This document shows positions 23,543 to 33,474 of a stretch of 33,799 nt of DNA, one piece after another; the stretch's first letter is position 1, and every line of letters begins with the position of its first letter. The notes below the pieces were generated by a model that was not told where the DNA came from, searched no databases, and saw nothing but the letters and a program-made list of their open reading frames with translations. Origin of the DNA: an uncultured Lachnospiraceae bacterium (GTDB lineage: Bacteria > Bacillota > Clostridia > Lachnospirales > Lachnospiraceae); assembly GCA_910588845.1 (NCBI GenBank), contig CAJURU010000031.1, positions 1 through 33,799 of the forward strand. Reading direction: 5' to 3'. Made by a program: the position numbers and the translations under genes.

Positions 23543-26500
23543 TTATGGTTCATTGCTGTTGGGAGGATTTTGGCTTTCCAGAGCGGCAATCCTATTTTCT
23601 AATGCTGTAATGATATTTTCAGATGCAGAAACCCGTTCTTCTAAAGCTTGAATTGTATCTTCGGATGTGCAAATCCTTTCTTCCAGGTCGGCGATTGTTT
23701 GTCTCCGCGTTTCGTTTTCACGATACAATTTTTGCACCATGTGTACGGTGAGCATTGTATATTCGCCATAGCGCATGGAGTAAACATATTGCGGCTCTGC
23801 GGCGGAATTCAGCGCCGGGACGTATTCCGTACTTCCGTCTTCGTGCGTAACGGATGTCATTTTTACGTCTTTACAGAAAGGGGAAAAACTTTGAGGGTAC
23901 ACGTTGTGGCTGTCCAATAATTCCTCAAGCTCTTGCGGAATTGTTCCTAAATGCGACTTATCCCCATTGTTAAGGAGAAATAGATATGTCGGTGTTTCCA
24001 GGAAAATCTGTTCAAAGGATTCTGGAATAGGACTCTTATGATTCACAAAATTATCGTCTGAGATGGTTGCAATTTGCTCATTGGAATAAATGGCGCCGCC
24101 CAAATAAGCAGCGCTATGTTCTGCTGTATGAAAAATGCCTTCTACAGTGAGATTGCCGTTGACAGCCGAGTCACCATGCAAAGTGAGATTGCCGTTGACA
24201 GCCGAATCGCCATCCAAAGCGAGATTACCGTTCTCATCAAGAGACAGCAGGTTCCCGGCGCCTTTGGAAATCTTAAATAGCTGATTGCCGTTGGGATTTA
24301 TGGAAATTGTGTTTTTGGCGTTCGTAGCCCATAGGCCATTTTCAGTGAGGGAGAACGATTCTTTGTTATTGGCAATGGAAAGGCGATCTCCCAACATAAG
24401 TTTTCCCACAATTGTATCGGCCAGGATGCCGTAGGCAGTTCTTCTTTCTGGGATATTAGGGTCATGCAAATCATAAGTTGTGTAATGATATTTTCCAATT
24501 GCATTTTTGGCGCTCTGCCAATTATTATCGGTGAGGGAAATCGTATTGCGGCTGATTTTTAGCTGGCAGTCGTCGTATGTTGCGGTTAGGTAATCGAATT
24601 CCCGGCAGAGCATGCCGTTGGAATCTATAATGATTTCCTGGGTTAGCCGGTCGTTCATAAGTTTTGTATTGGAGACATTGATACCCTCGTTTATCCAGGT
24701 ATTTATCTGCTGGGAGGCGCTTGCCTGTTTTGCCATCTGCTGCTTGAATGAAGAGTAAGAGGATGAGAGGGAGCTGGCAGCGTGCATGACAGATTTGACG
24801 TCCGATATCCCCGACCAGATTTTTTCCGCCGTCGAAAATTCTACCGGAAGGGTGGAGGGATCGTCAAAGTTAATTTCGTAGGACAAAAGCCGCAGGAAAT
24901 AGATTTTATCATCCACCATCATATGAATCCAGTTTCCACATGCAAAGTCGTCGGCCAATGGCTGGAATTCTTTTAGTGCAAGTAAATTATTCAGGGAGGC
25001 GGTGATGTTATACTGTAGGTGGGATGCTTTGAAGAGCTCTTTTTTGGCGGCGTCCATTAATTCCTGAGCTTTGGCGGTTATCTGGGAATTATCCAGTCCG
25101 TCTGATATATAATTGTCGTTCTTATAACTGTCCTCCCTGCGGTAGGAGCAGAAGACGCGCCATAAATCACTGCTGATATTAGCGGCAAAGTCCAGCTCAT
25201 TTCTGACGGCTTTTTGAAGTTCCGCTATGTCCTGAAACAGGGTGTGCACATGATCGTATAAGTCAGTCATATATTTAATATGATTATCCAGTATGACGGA
25301 ACGTTGCTGATATTTTTCTCTCATATTACTCTGTAGTTCCCGGTTTTCTGAGTCGTTAATGATGGAGATACAGTCGTCGTATGCCGTTTTCGTGTTTATG
25401 AGATAGTTGATGCTATAGTATTTAATTCTCTCGCAGAAATCACCATATTCAAGTTTCATGCTGGTGATGTCCCGGATGGAATTATCCTTCTTAGCCATGG
25501 CGATATCAAGCCTCTGTTGTAAATACCTTTCCATATTGGAATCAACGTAAACGGTGAGTTTCTCTGTTTTTTTGACAATGTCCTTGTCAGAGATGCCCAT
25601 GAGCGTAATCTGACCTTCCCAGATACCATCGCTGTCTTTATTGTCTGCCGGCTGGTACGAATAGTCAAAATCTCCAATGCTTGCCTGATATAGCGCTGTG
25701 TTGATGCAGACCTTTGCCATTTCCAGGATGGCTTTATTGACAATGATTTCTGCCGAATATGCGGAATTGTTGACAGCTATCCGTTTCAGGTTCTCCGTTA
25801 TGTGCTTTATGGCGTCTTCTATGGACTGCCCGTCGATTGTCGGCGTTGGCATCATGGAAGATTTCAGATACCATTCGAGGTCGGTCAGCTCATACGAAAG
25901 CTGGCTGAGATTATCGTAACCGGTAATCTCAGGTGATATCTGCTGGTAAGGGGCGTCTGGGAATTTGGAAGTCACATAGGAAACCGCCTCATTGCAGCCT
26001 TTTGTGTGCTCGGGGTCCAGACAGAACCTGCGGTTGGAAATACAATCTTCATATTTAGCGTTGTATTGTGCTATTTCCGCCTTTAAATCCGCAGGCATAT
26101 TTTCCAGCGCTTCTTCCGGGAAACTCCAAAGGTAATTCGTCCCGTTGGGATTGCAGTTTGCTATGGTTGCCGTCATCAGGTCGTCGCCGCCGGAAACGCG
26201 GAAACAATTCTTTAATTCCTCCTTATTGCTTTCGATAGAGGCGGATGCGGCGAGGTTTTCCCTGGAAATGTAAATGGAGGTGTCTTTCCCATGGGCGCCG
26301 GAAAAATTTGTACTTCCGCATTGTGGGCATTTGTCGTGGAAATCACCGCGGTATTGGCAATCGTTACATTTGTTACATAAGTCGTACGCATGGACAAGCC
26401 TTGTGCCGTCCGGCCTTACGTCAAAAGTAAACAGGCATTGGTGCTGCTGTGCGATTTCCCCTGTCAGCTCATCATAAATGCTTGTCTCAGAAATGCTGAA

Positions 26501-27133
26501 TTCATAGAATGAGGAAAGCTGTGCTAAAGTCTTGTCAACATTCCCGATCTCATAATGAGAGGCTTTTTCCAGGATGCGGTGCAGAAGAGAAGACGACTTT
26601 AAAATCTGCTTTCTTTTCTGTATGGTCAGCGCTTCGACAGGTGTGCCGTCTGCATTTGTTACCGTGTACTTACGGTCGCTGTTCCAGATTTCCTCGTAAT
26701 CGTCGATATTATCGGGATTGCGGTAAAAAACGGTGGGGAAGTTGGAATCATAGCCATCCCTTGCAATGTCTGATTCCGTATTGATTTCAATGTCGTACAG
26801 ATTTATCTGTGACAATTCGGATTCCGCGAGAGCCCGGCAGGTTACGGTTTTGTATGCGCCGGCCTCCTCGGCCAGCGCAATTTGTATTTCAAAATATTCC
26901 CCGTATTCCGGGATGCATACAATGTTGTAATCGTTGAGTTTATCCCACAGATGATTTTGTTCGCCGTTTATAGATTTGCTGACTTTGAACGACAATTCGT
27001 TTGCGGAATTAAAATGGTTTTTATAGACAATTTCTGTGGCGGTGAGAGCGCCGATATTTGAGAAATCCCTACGCTTCAAAAGAAGCGTAGGAGTGTCTAT
27101 CTGCAAGTTTTGGTTGTAAATTATTTTTGCCAT
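23543..27133 (-). CDS. Phage tail tip/fibre protein with C-terminal S74-like domain
   Basis: The 1196-residue protein resembles tail-associated (Tal/Gp37-like) proteins at its N-terminus (residues 1-110, with ELSFKVSKS and VCIPEYGEYFEIQIA). A zinc-ribbon insert has Cys at 253, 256, 259, 269 and 272. Long helical stretches lie at about 540-700. Residues 961-996 hold three 12-residue units of the type NGNLTLHGDSAV. The C-terminus from about 1015 resembles a Peptidase_S74 intramolecular chaperone domain (TISDDNFVNHK, HLGTIPQELEELL, RYGEYTMLTVHMVQKLY) followed by a heptad coiled coil. Such proteins trimerise and contact the host. The gene follows the tape measure gene by 16 bases with ribosome site AAGGAGG. 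The expected downstream holin and lysin genes are absent. Confidence 0.82.
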   Translation of the reverse strand: MAKIIYNQNLQIDTPTLLLKRRDFSNIGALTATEIVYKNHFNSANELSFKVSKSINGEQNHLWDKLNDYNIVCIPEYGEYFEIQIALAEEAGAYKTVTCRALAESELSQINLYDIEINTESDIARDGYDSNFPTVFYRNPDNIDDYEEIWNSDRKYTVTNADGTPVEALTIQKRKQILKSSSLLHRILEKASHYEIGNVDKTLAQLSSFYEFSISETSIYDELTGEIAQQHQCLFTFDVRPDGTRLVHAYDLCNKCNDCQYRGDFHDKCPQCGSTNFSGAHGKDTSIYISRENLAASASIESNKEELKNCFRVSGGDDLMTATIANCNPNGTNYLWSFPEEALENMPADLKAEIAQYNAKYEDCISNRRFCLDPEHTKGCNEAVSYVTSKFPDAPYQQISPEITGYDNLSQLSYELTDLEWYLKSSMMPTPTIDGQSIEDAIKHITENLKRIAVNNSAYSAEIIVNKAILEMAKVCINTALYQASIGDFDYSYQPADNKDSDGIWEGQITLMGISDKDIVKKTEKLTVYVDSNMERYLQQRLDIAMAKKDNSIRDITSMKLEYGDFCERIKYYSINYLINTKTAYDDCISIINDSENRELQSNMREKYQQRSVILDNHIKYMTDLYDHVHTLFQDIAELQKAVRNELDFAANISSDLWRVFCSYRREDSYKNDNYISDGLDNSQITAKAQELMDAAKKELFKASHLQYNITASLNNLLALKEFQPLADDFACGNWIHMMVDDKIYFLRLLSYEINFDDPSTLPVEFSTAEKIWSGISDVKSVMHAASSLSSSYSSFKQQMAKQASASQQINTWINEGINVSNTKLMNDRLTQEIIIDSNGMLCREFDYLTATYDDCQLKISRNTISLTDNNWQSAKNAIGKYHYTTYDLHDPNIPERRTAYGILADTIVGKLMLGDRLSIANNKESFSLTENGLWATNAKNTISINPNGNQLFKISKGAGNLLSLDENGNLALDGDSAVNGNLTLHGDSAVNGNLTVEGIFHTAEHSAAYLGGAIYSNEQIATISDDNFVNHKSPIPESFEQIFLETPTYLFLLNNGDKSHLGTIPQELEELLDSHNVYPQSFSPFCKDVKMTSVTHEDGSTEYVPALNSAAEPQYVYSMRYGEYTMLTVHMVQKLYRENETRRQTIADLEERICTSEDTIQALEERVSASENIITALENRIAALESQNPPNSNEP
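24146..24253 (-). repeat. 36-bp tandem repeat, three units, in the tail fibre gene
   Basis: Units beginning at 24146, 24182 and 24218 encode 12-residue blocks (ENGNLALDGDSA, VNGNLTLHGDSA, VNGNLTVEGIFH). The first two are nearly identical in DNA, indicating recent expansion of a fibre-shaft element. Confidence 0.82.
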
Positions 27134-27149
27134 GCTGGGTTCCTCCTTT

Positions 27150-30100
27150 TTAAATGTGTCTTAATTTAGCCATGGAATGTCCGCCGGCGGCCCTGTCTAT
27201 TGTCATGGCCTGTACGGCTCTTTCAAATTTGCTGTCCCTTATCAGGGCAGCTTTGAAATCTTCGTAGTTCGTCACGCCGGGGAGGCTCAGTTCGTTGATG
27301 GCGACGTTCACGTTCCCGGCGTCTAAGCCTTTCGGTAAATCAGGCGCGGCAGCGGGGGCGGCGTATGCAGCGTATGCAGGCTGCGGCTCTATGTGCAGGA
27401 GGGCCCTGGCATCCTCCGGGGGCATCTGGGCATATTCTAAGGTCTGCGCCTGTACCTGCGCTGAAGCTGTTTCGCTGCCGTCAGGGAGTACATATTGTGA
27501 AGGGGCCAGTGGGACAAAGGTTAATACTGTGCCGGGCTGCAGCGTAGGAAATTCTAAATCTTTGTGGTTCTTCTTCCAGGTTTCGTATGCATTAATGTCA
27601 GCCTCGTAAGCATTGCGTTTTTTCTTGAGGGAGTTTATCCGCTTTTTCGAGTCGCTGATGTTCTGGGTAAGGCGCCGCTTTTCTTCTGTGAAGTCTTTTT
27701 GGGGTAAACTGGAGAGGGGGAAGGCGCCGGTCTTCTTTGCATATTCCCTTAGTTCTTTTTGTTTCTGTTCTTCGGCCCTGATGGCGGCAAGGCGGTCCTG
27801 CATGTTTGCAAGGCTGCCTTCCTCCCCATGGATTTGGATGTCTATTTCCGGTATCATCTTTTGCGCTGTCCGCGCATTTGATTCGAGGTCCCGTCCTTTT
27901 TGGCGCTCTTCTTCCCTGCGTCTGTTTTCTTCTTCCCGCTGTCTTTGTTCCTGTGCCCTCTGGTCAGTTTCTATGATGCGCTTCACAAATTCTGCGCTGC
28001 TGATATCTCCTTTCAGGAGGGCCTGCAGGTCAGGGGAGGGGCTGCCGTTTAAGGCGGCAAGGGTTGCAATGATGCTGTCGGATTTACCGCAGAGCGAGTC
28101 GTTAATCGTCGCAAGGATGGCGTCTGTGTCGTTGAGCTTTTCGTCGATAAACGACGCGAAATCATCGTAGAGCCCGTCGAGCATGTCGTTCATGTCAGAG
28201 AGGTATTTGTCGTATTCTGCTTCTGCCAGGTTTTGCTGGGCAGTTTCTAAATCGGCTTTCAGCTTCTGGATTTTGGCGCGGGCCTCCTCGGTGTCGTTCC
28301 CCCCGTATGCGTGCAGCTGTTTTTGTAATGCGGCAATATTTTTGGTTTTTTCCGCTATGTTTTTCTGGTATTCATAGGCGTCTTTTTCGTTTTGGCGCAG
28401 GTCTTTGTACTTTTGGATTAATTTGTCCAGTGCGTCCAGCTGGGCCTCATATTGCTCCCTTATCAGGCTGGTGATGGAGCTTAATACATCTTCGGCAGAA
28501 AGCTTGGAGTCTCTCTGTGCATCTTGCAGCTCCCGCAGCCTTTGGATGACTGCTTCGTCATCTAAGGAAAGTTCTTTTGTGGAAACCCGGCGCATGATAT
28601 CATTGTATTCCTCCGTGTAGGCGTCTGCCTGTGCAAGGTATGATTCATACTGCTGTTTGTAGAGCTTGAGCGTGGCTTTCCCATATTCGGTGAATTCACT
28701 GTTGTCTTTGCCGATGAGGTCTTTGTTTTTGCCCATCAGGCCAATGAAGAAGTCAGCTTCACTGTTGATTCTTTGTATGGTTTCCAGTGAAGCGTCGAAG
28801 GTGTCCCATTTTATCTGGCGGATGGTGTTTTTCAGTTCTGTGGCCGAAAGGACGGATTGGTTCATCTCGTTGGTGACGCTGTTGATAGCGTCTGCCATTT
28901 CATACCATTCGTCGGAACCGGTTTTTATAAGCCCTCTGGAAACTGCAAGGTTCAGGCTGTTTTGCAGGGCGTCCCTCTTGGCGGCGAGCTTTTTTTGCGT
29001 GCCGTTTTCCGCAGAGAGGAGCCGCTCATAATATGCCAGGTTTGCCTTGAGCCCCCGCTCTTCGTCGAGGGCAATCTTGCTGTTCAGAGCTGTTTTTTTC
29101 TGTTCGTTTTCAGCCAGGGAATAGTCATAGCCTGCGGCGGTGTTGTTGAACCGCTCCATGGCAAGGTCTGCCTTGTCCTGCTTGGAGGTCTGCGCATACA
29201 GGTCAGCGGCGGCTTTGTCAGCGTCACGCGCTTCGAGGTATGCATTGTACATCAGGCAGGCGTTGTAGAGTTTGCCTTTATCTTTCAGGTTGTAAGCGGC
29301 CTGCAGGAGTTTCTGGGTTATGGGCTTGCCCGCCTTTGCCAGCGCCCGGATATTTGTGCGCATGTTTTTTTCTGCCTTAGTCTGGCTTTTCTTTGGTTTG
29401 GCGGTTTTTATAAGCCTGTTTTTAGCTACCCGGATATTGTGTTTGTCTGTCTTTACTGCTGCATCGTAGGCGTCCTGCCGGTATTTGATGTTATCTATTT
29501 TTTGGTTGATAAGGCCGTTTTTCAGTTTGGGCCGGATGGTTCTGTCCAGCTTGGCGTCAATCATCTCGTCCGCAGAATCATATGCCCCTATTTTTTTATC
29601 AGCCTTTGCCTTGGGAAGCGCGGCGGCAGCCTTGGCGTTTTCCGCCATGGTTTTCTTTAGGTTCTGTGCGGTTTCGTTGTTTGACTGCATCCGCTTGTCA
29701 TATTCATACCATTCTTCGGAGGATTTGGCGACGGTTTCTTTGAGCTTGGCGAGTTCCTTGTTCTGGCTCCTGATATTGCCAATCTGCGAGAGGATATTTT
29801 TGTTCATGTCTTTGTAGTTTTTTATGTCCGCAGAAAATCCCCATGCCTCTTTGGCGTCAATGATGTTTTTTATCTTGTTGTTTTTGGCGTCGAGCCGGGA
29901 AAAGAGTTTTTCATATTTGGTGACGAGAAGCTCAATGTTCTCGCGGGCAAGCGCTTCCTGCTCTTTTTTCAGCTCCCTGACCGCTTCCTTGCAGGCGAGG
30001 GATTTCTCGTACCACTCCTTGTATTCCCGGATGCGCTTTTTCGTGCCCTCATCCGATATGGTTTCAATGTTCAGGCTTCCATTCCGGACCTGTGCGGCGT

Positions 30101-33100
30101 ATTTCTCGTCAAGCCCCACTTTTCTGGCGCGCTCCAGATACGCGCTGTCGGCCTGGTTTTGGATTTCGATTTCCCGGCCTATATCAGAAATTGCCTTGGT
30201 ATAGTAGCCTTGGCGGCTCTTGAATGATGCAAAAGCTTCCTTGGCGGCATTTTTGGCTTCATCAATCTTTGATTTAATGCGGGTGATGGCGGTTTCGATG
30301 AAGTTGAAGTCTTCCGGGGTTTCGGTTTTGGGGGTTTCTGATGGGGTCTGGCTGGGAGTGTTCCCGCCGGAACCTCCACCGGAAAAGTCCAGCTTCAGAT
30401 TTTTGAGCGGCATGAATTCCGCTTCTACTGTTTTCATGGCTTCTTGCATTGACATCCCATTTGTTTTTTTATATCCCCTGTCATCATAGCCGCCTGTCAG
30501 TTCAGCAAACCTCATTGCGGCAGCCGCGCCGTAAGTTGTGCTGATGAATGTCTGGAGTTGTGAGATTTTTGTGGTAAGCCCGAGGTCTTCGTTGGCAAAG
30601 ATTCTTTTTGCCTCGACAGCTGCCATGATGGCGTTGGCGACGCCGTATGAAGCGCCCTGTTCCTGTAAAAATGAGTTTACCTCCGCTATGGTTGCATCTG
30701 TGACATTGTCGGTTGCAATATGCAAGGCCTCTGTTTTCAGGCGGTTCAGCTCATGCTTGTCCACAAGGGACTGCTGGACGGTTTCTTCGGCGTTTGCCAC
30801 GCCCATGGCCTCTAACTGGCTGATATAGTACGCTTTCTCGCTTTCTGTGAGGTTCGCCAGATAGTTATTGTTGTTCAGGAATGCAGAGGCAAGCCGGTTG
30901 GTTGCTTCCTGCACTTCTTCCATGGAAGAGGAGGCGCTGCCCATCACGGATTGGTAGTGTTCCCATTCCGAGGTCTGTGACTTGAGGCTTTCGTCCATGC
31001 CGGCAAGCACGTCGGAGCCGATGGCTGTGCCGGGGTTCTCCTGTCTGGCACGGAGGTTTTCCGTGAGCCCGGATATGCCTTTTTTCAAGGAGGCGAGCTG
31101 TTCTGAGGAGGACGCAAGCTGATTTACTTTCCTGATGACTTCCTGGATTTCTTTGGTGTCTCCAGGTTCCACCCCGAGCTTGGCAAGGAATGCCTCTGAG
31201 CTTTCGGTGTTATTGAAAGATTCCACGGTTAGCTTCCCGGCCTCGGCGAGAGAGAGGAGGTCGTTCTGGAAGGCTTTGAGGGATTCGTCTCCCGTAAGGT
31301 CAAGGTTGTCCCAGGCTTCTGTAAATGTCGGGGTTTCAGCGTTCATGGCGTCTTTGTACATTTTAACAGCTTCTGCCAGGTTTTTTGCATTGGCAGTATG
31401 CCTTCTCCACTTGTCAATTTCCCCGGATGTATCAATCCCTAAGTCTGTGAATGTTTTCTGTATTTTCTCGTCTGTGCCGCCAAGGGTTTTGGAAGAATCT
31501 GCCACTGCCCCATTATATTTTTTCTTCCAGTCTTCATCGGCCTGGAACCCCAGGTTGAGGCGGATGTCTTCGCTTTTTTTCCCTAACTGGCCCGCAATCA
31601 GGCCGGCATAATGATCAATTTGGTCCTGGTTCTGCACGGATAAGTCATCGGGGTTCAGTTCCAGTAGCTTTTTATAGGCGTCTGAAACGGCTTCCCTGCC
31701 GGAAGCGTCCAGGTCATTGAGGGGGAGGAGGATGCTGTCCCTGACCCATCTGCCGGCCCCGCCGCTTTTGTCCATTTCAGCGGCAACGCTTTTGTCGAGG
31801 CGGGCAACCATGCCAATGGCGAAATCCTGCATTTCTTGTCCATATTCTCCTTCCTCCAGGGATTGGAAGTCAAACTGGGATTTGGTCTGTTCCATGAGGG
31901 AAGGGAGCTGTTCTTTCCATTCCTGTTCCAGCTCGTGCTCGTTTAGGCGCTGTTCCTGGTCTTTGTCATGAATCTGTTTATTGATAAAGCCGAGGGGGAT
32001 TTTAGACTGTAAGTTTATTTGGGTGAATACCTGTTCCTTGTCTTCCTCTGACAGTGGGGCAAGGTTAAGCTGGAAATCAAATTTCCCGTCGCCTCCGGTC
32101 TGCATGAGGATGCCCGGGTCTAAGAGGCCGCTTAACCGCATCTGTTTGTCGGAGCTAAGGGAGTTGTTATAGTTTTCCAGGGCGGTGTAGAGCGCATTGT
32201 AATAGGCGGCGTCCGTCTCGTTTGCCAGGTCGCCGGATATCCGGAAGATGACCGGGGGTTCCTTGTCCTCATCCTGGGTCAGGAACTTGCCTTCCAGGAC
32301 GTTTTTGACAACCTCGAGGGAGTCCTGGGCGCCTTGATCCTGCGCCTCGCTTTTTTCTGTTTCCCTGGCTTTGACAGCGATGCCCTTGAATGCCGTGTCG
32401 ACGTCCTGGGAAATCCTATAGCCGTTAAGTTCCTCTTCTGCCTTGAGCAGCTCTGCCAGTTCTTCTGAGGCATTGCGCCCATGCTGCCCGAGGGAGAGGA
32501 GGGCGTTGTTGTTGTCATCCACCCCGGCCCAGAGCGCGGGGAATGCCTCGGCCAGCCGGTTGGTGATGTCGAGGTAGGACTTGTAGTCACTGTCGGAAAG
32601 GGAGAGGTTCGCGTTGGTGGAGGTATCTACGCCCTTGGAGAGCTTCTCATAAGAAGCGCCCAGTTCTTCGGCAGCGCTTTGATGGGATTCATACTCACTG
32701 CGGATCTCAGCAATGCGGGATTTGGCCTCCTGCGCTTTTTGGATGGCGATTTCATTGGCATGGACCCAGCTGTCCACCGCCTGGATGGCGAACTGGATGC
32801 CTTCCATGACGGCAGTAAAGGCGAACATGTTGCCTGCCGCGGCCAATGACCGGGAAGCGAATGCCTTTGCCTTGCCGGAAAACGTCTGCGCCATGAGGGC
32901 TTCATTTTGGTCGAGGGCTTCCCGGCGTAATTGTTCATTGCCTTTGAACATATCTTCCTCTGTGCGGATCTGCCCTTGTGTCCGCTGGCCATATTCGGCA
33001 ATCCATCTCTTATCTTCATCCAGTCTGTGATAATATTCCTGCCAGGTTTGTGTACCGTTTTGAATATCTTTTTCTGCTTTGCTTAGTTTTTTTAGCCAAT

Positions 33101-33419
33101 CTTTGGCATTGAAGTTGTCCTTATCTACCGTGGGATACTTTACATCCACATCGATCATCTGTGATTCTATGGAAGCCTTGGCAGGGTACAGCCTCTTAAA
33201 GACGCTGTCGGAGCCTTGCAAGGAGGCAGCCAGGCTGTGGGTCGTCTGCAGATCCCTCTTTATGTCTCTGGCCCTGCCGCTGATGGCTGTCCCGATCTCA
33301 TGGAAGGAACGCCCGAACATCCCCCATTTGGAACTCAGTTTTTCAATGTCACTGGTGAATGTTTTGAATATCATACTGTAACGTGTAAGCTGCGGCAGTT
33401 TAGGCAAGGCTGTGGACAC
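27150..33419 (-). CDS. Phage tail tape measure protein
   Basis: The 2089-residue protein is mostly alpha-helical. A hydrophobic stretch lies near residues 191-215 (SLAAAGNMFAFTAVMEGIQF) and the block YLDITNRLAEAFPALWAGVD resembles tape measure proteins of Firmicutes siphophages. Long charged coiled coils fill residues about 1050-1900, including an Arg/Glu-rich run (RQREEENRRREEERQ). The tail is Pro/Ala-rich. A tape measure sets tail length at about 0.15 nm per residue, so this one would suit a tail of roughly 300 nm. The apparent start is GTG 33419, with only a weak ribosome site and inside the promoter of the divergent gene. A later ATG at 33374 is no better, so the 5' end may be cut or altered. 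No tail tube or chaperone gene precedes it. Confidence 0.85.
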   Translation of the reverse strand: MSTALPKLPQLTRYSMIFKTFTSDIEKLSSKWGMFGRSFHEIGTAISGRARDIKRDLQTTHSLAASLQGSDSVFKRLYPAKASIESQMIDVDVKYPTVDKDNFNAKDWLKKLSKAEKDIQNGTQTWQEYYHRLDEDKRWIAEYGQRTQGQIRTEEDMFKGNEQLRREALDQNEALMAQTFSGKAKAFASRSLAAAGNMFAFTAVMEGIQFAIQAVDSWVHANEIAIQKAQEAKSRIAEIRSEYESHQSAAEELGASYEKLSKGVDTSTNANLSLSDSDYKSYLDITNRLAEAFPALWAGVDDNNNALLSLGQHGRNASEELAELLKAEEELNGYRISQDVDTAFKGIAVKARETEKSEAQDQGAQDSLEVVKNVLEGKFLTQDEDKEPPVIFRISGDLANETDAAYYNALYTALENYNNSLSSDKQMRLSGLLDPGILMQTGGDGKFDFQLNLAPLSEEDKEQVFTQINLQSKIPLGFINKQIHDKDQEQRLNEHELEQEWKEQLPSLMEQTKSQFDFQSLEEGEYGQEMQDFAIGMVARLDKSVAAEMDKSGGAGRWVRDSILLPLNDLDASGREAVSDAYKKLLELNPDDLSVQNQDQIDHYAGLIAGQLGKKSEDIRLNLGFQADEDWKKKYNGAVADSSKTLGGTDEKIQKTFTDLGIDTSGEIDKWRRHTANAKNLAEAVKMYKDAMNAETPTFTEAWDNLDLTGDESLKAFQNDLLSLAEAGKLTVESFNNTESSEAFLAKLGVEPGDTKEIQEVIRKVNQLASSSEQLASLKKGISGLTENLRARQENPGTAIGSDVLAGMDESLKSQTSEWEHYQSVMGSASSSMEEVQEATNRLASAFLNNNNYLANLTESEKAYYISQLEAMGVANAEETVQQSLVDKHELNRLKTEALHIATDNVTDATIAEVNSFLQEQGASYGVANAIMAAVEAKRIFANEDLGLTTKISQLQTFISTTYGAAAAMRFAELTGGYDDRGYKKTNGMSMQEAMKTVEAEFMPLKNLKLDFSGGGSGGNTPSQTPSETPKTETPEDFNFIETAITRIKSKIDEAKNAAKEAFASFKSRQGYYTKAISDIGREIEIQNQADSAYLERARKVGLDEKYAAQVRNGSLNIETISDEGTKKRIREYKEWYEKSLACKEAVRELKKEQEALARENIELLVTKYEKLFSRLDAKNNKIKNIIDAKEAWGFSADIKNYKDMNKNILSQIGNIRSQNKELAKLKETVAKSSEEWYEYDKRMQSNNETAQNLKKTMAENAKAAAALPKAKADKKIGAYDSADEMIDAKLDRTIRPKLKNGLINQKIDNIKYRQDAYDAAVKTDKHNIRVAKNRLIKTAKPKKSQTKAEKNMRTNIRALAKAGKPITQKLLQAAYNLKDKGKLYNACLMYNAYLEARDADKAAADLYAQTSKQDKADLAMERFNNTAAGYDYSLAENEQKKTALNSKIALDEERGLKANLAYYERLLSAENGTQKKLAAKRDALQNSLNLAVSRGLIKTGSDEWYEMADAINSVTNEMNQSVLSATELKNTIRQIKWDTFDASLETIQRINSEADFFIGLMGKNKDLIGKDNSEFTEYGKATLKLYKQQYESYLAQADAYTEEYNDIMRRVSTKELSLDDEAVIQRLRELQDAQRDSKLSAEDVLSSITSLIREQYEAQLDALDKLIQKYKDLRQNEKDAYEYQKNIAEKTKNIAALQKQLHAYGGNDTEEARAKIQKLKADLETAQQNLAEAEYDKYLSDMNDMLDGLYDDFASFIDEKLNDTDAILATINDSLCGKSDSIIATLAALNGSPSPDLQALLKGDISSAEFVKRIIETDQRAQEQRQREEENRRREEERQKGRDLESNARTAQKMIPEIDIQIHGEEGSLANMQDRLAAIRAEEQKQKELREYAKKTGAFPLSSLPQKDFTEEKRRLTQNISDSKKRINSLKKKRNAYEADINAYETWKKNHKDLEFPTLQPGTVLTFVPLAPSQYVLPDGSETASAQVQAQTLEYAQMPPEDARALLHIEPQPAYAAYAAPAAAPDLPKGLDAGNVNVAINELSLPGVTNYEDFKAALIRDSKFERAVQAMTIDRAAGGHSMAKLRHI

Positions 33420-33441
33420 TTTGCCTGTTTTATGGTAGAAT
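33413..33441 (+). promoter_or_regulatory. Promoter of the zinc-ribbon gene
   Basis: TGGACA (33413-33418) and TAGAAT (33436-33441) are spaced by 17 bases. The -35 box overlaps the first codons of the divergent tape measure gene. AGGAGG (33461-33466) follows at proper distance from ATG 33475. Confidence 0.65.
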
Positions 33442-33474
33442 GGGTGCCAGTAAAATTATGAGGAGGATCAAATA

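Noticed and set aside
28857..29660. A 267-codon plus-strand frame opposite the tape measure gene, with other long antisense frames from 27613 to 33461
   Set aside because: These are mirror frames of a helical, GC-rich coding sequence. They lack ribosome sites and show no domain or biased composition typical of real proteins.
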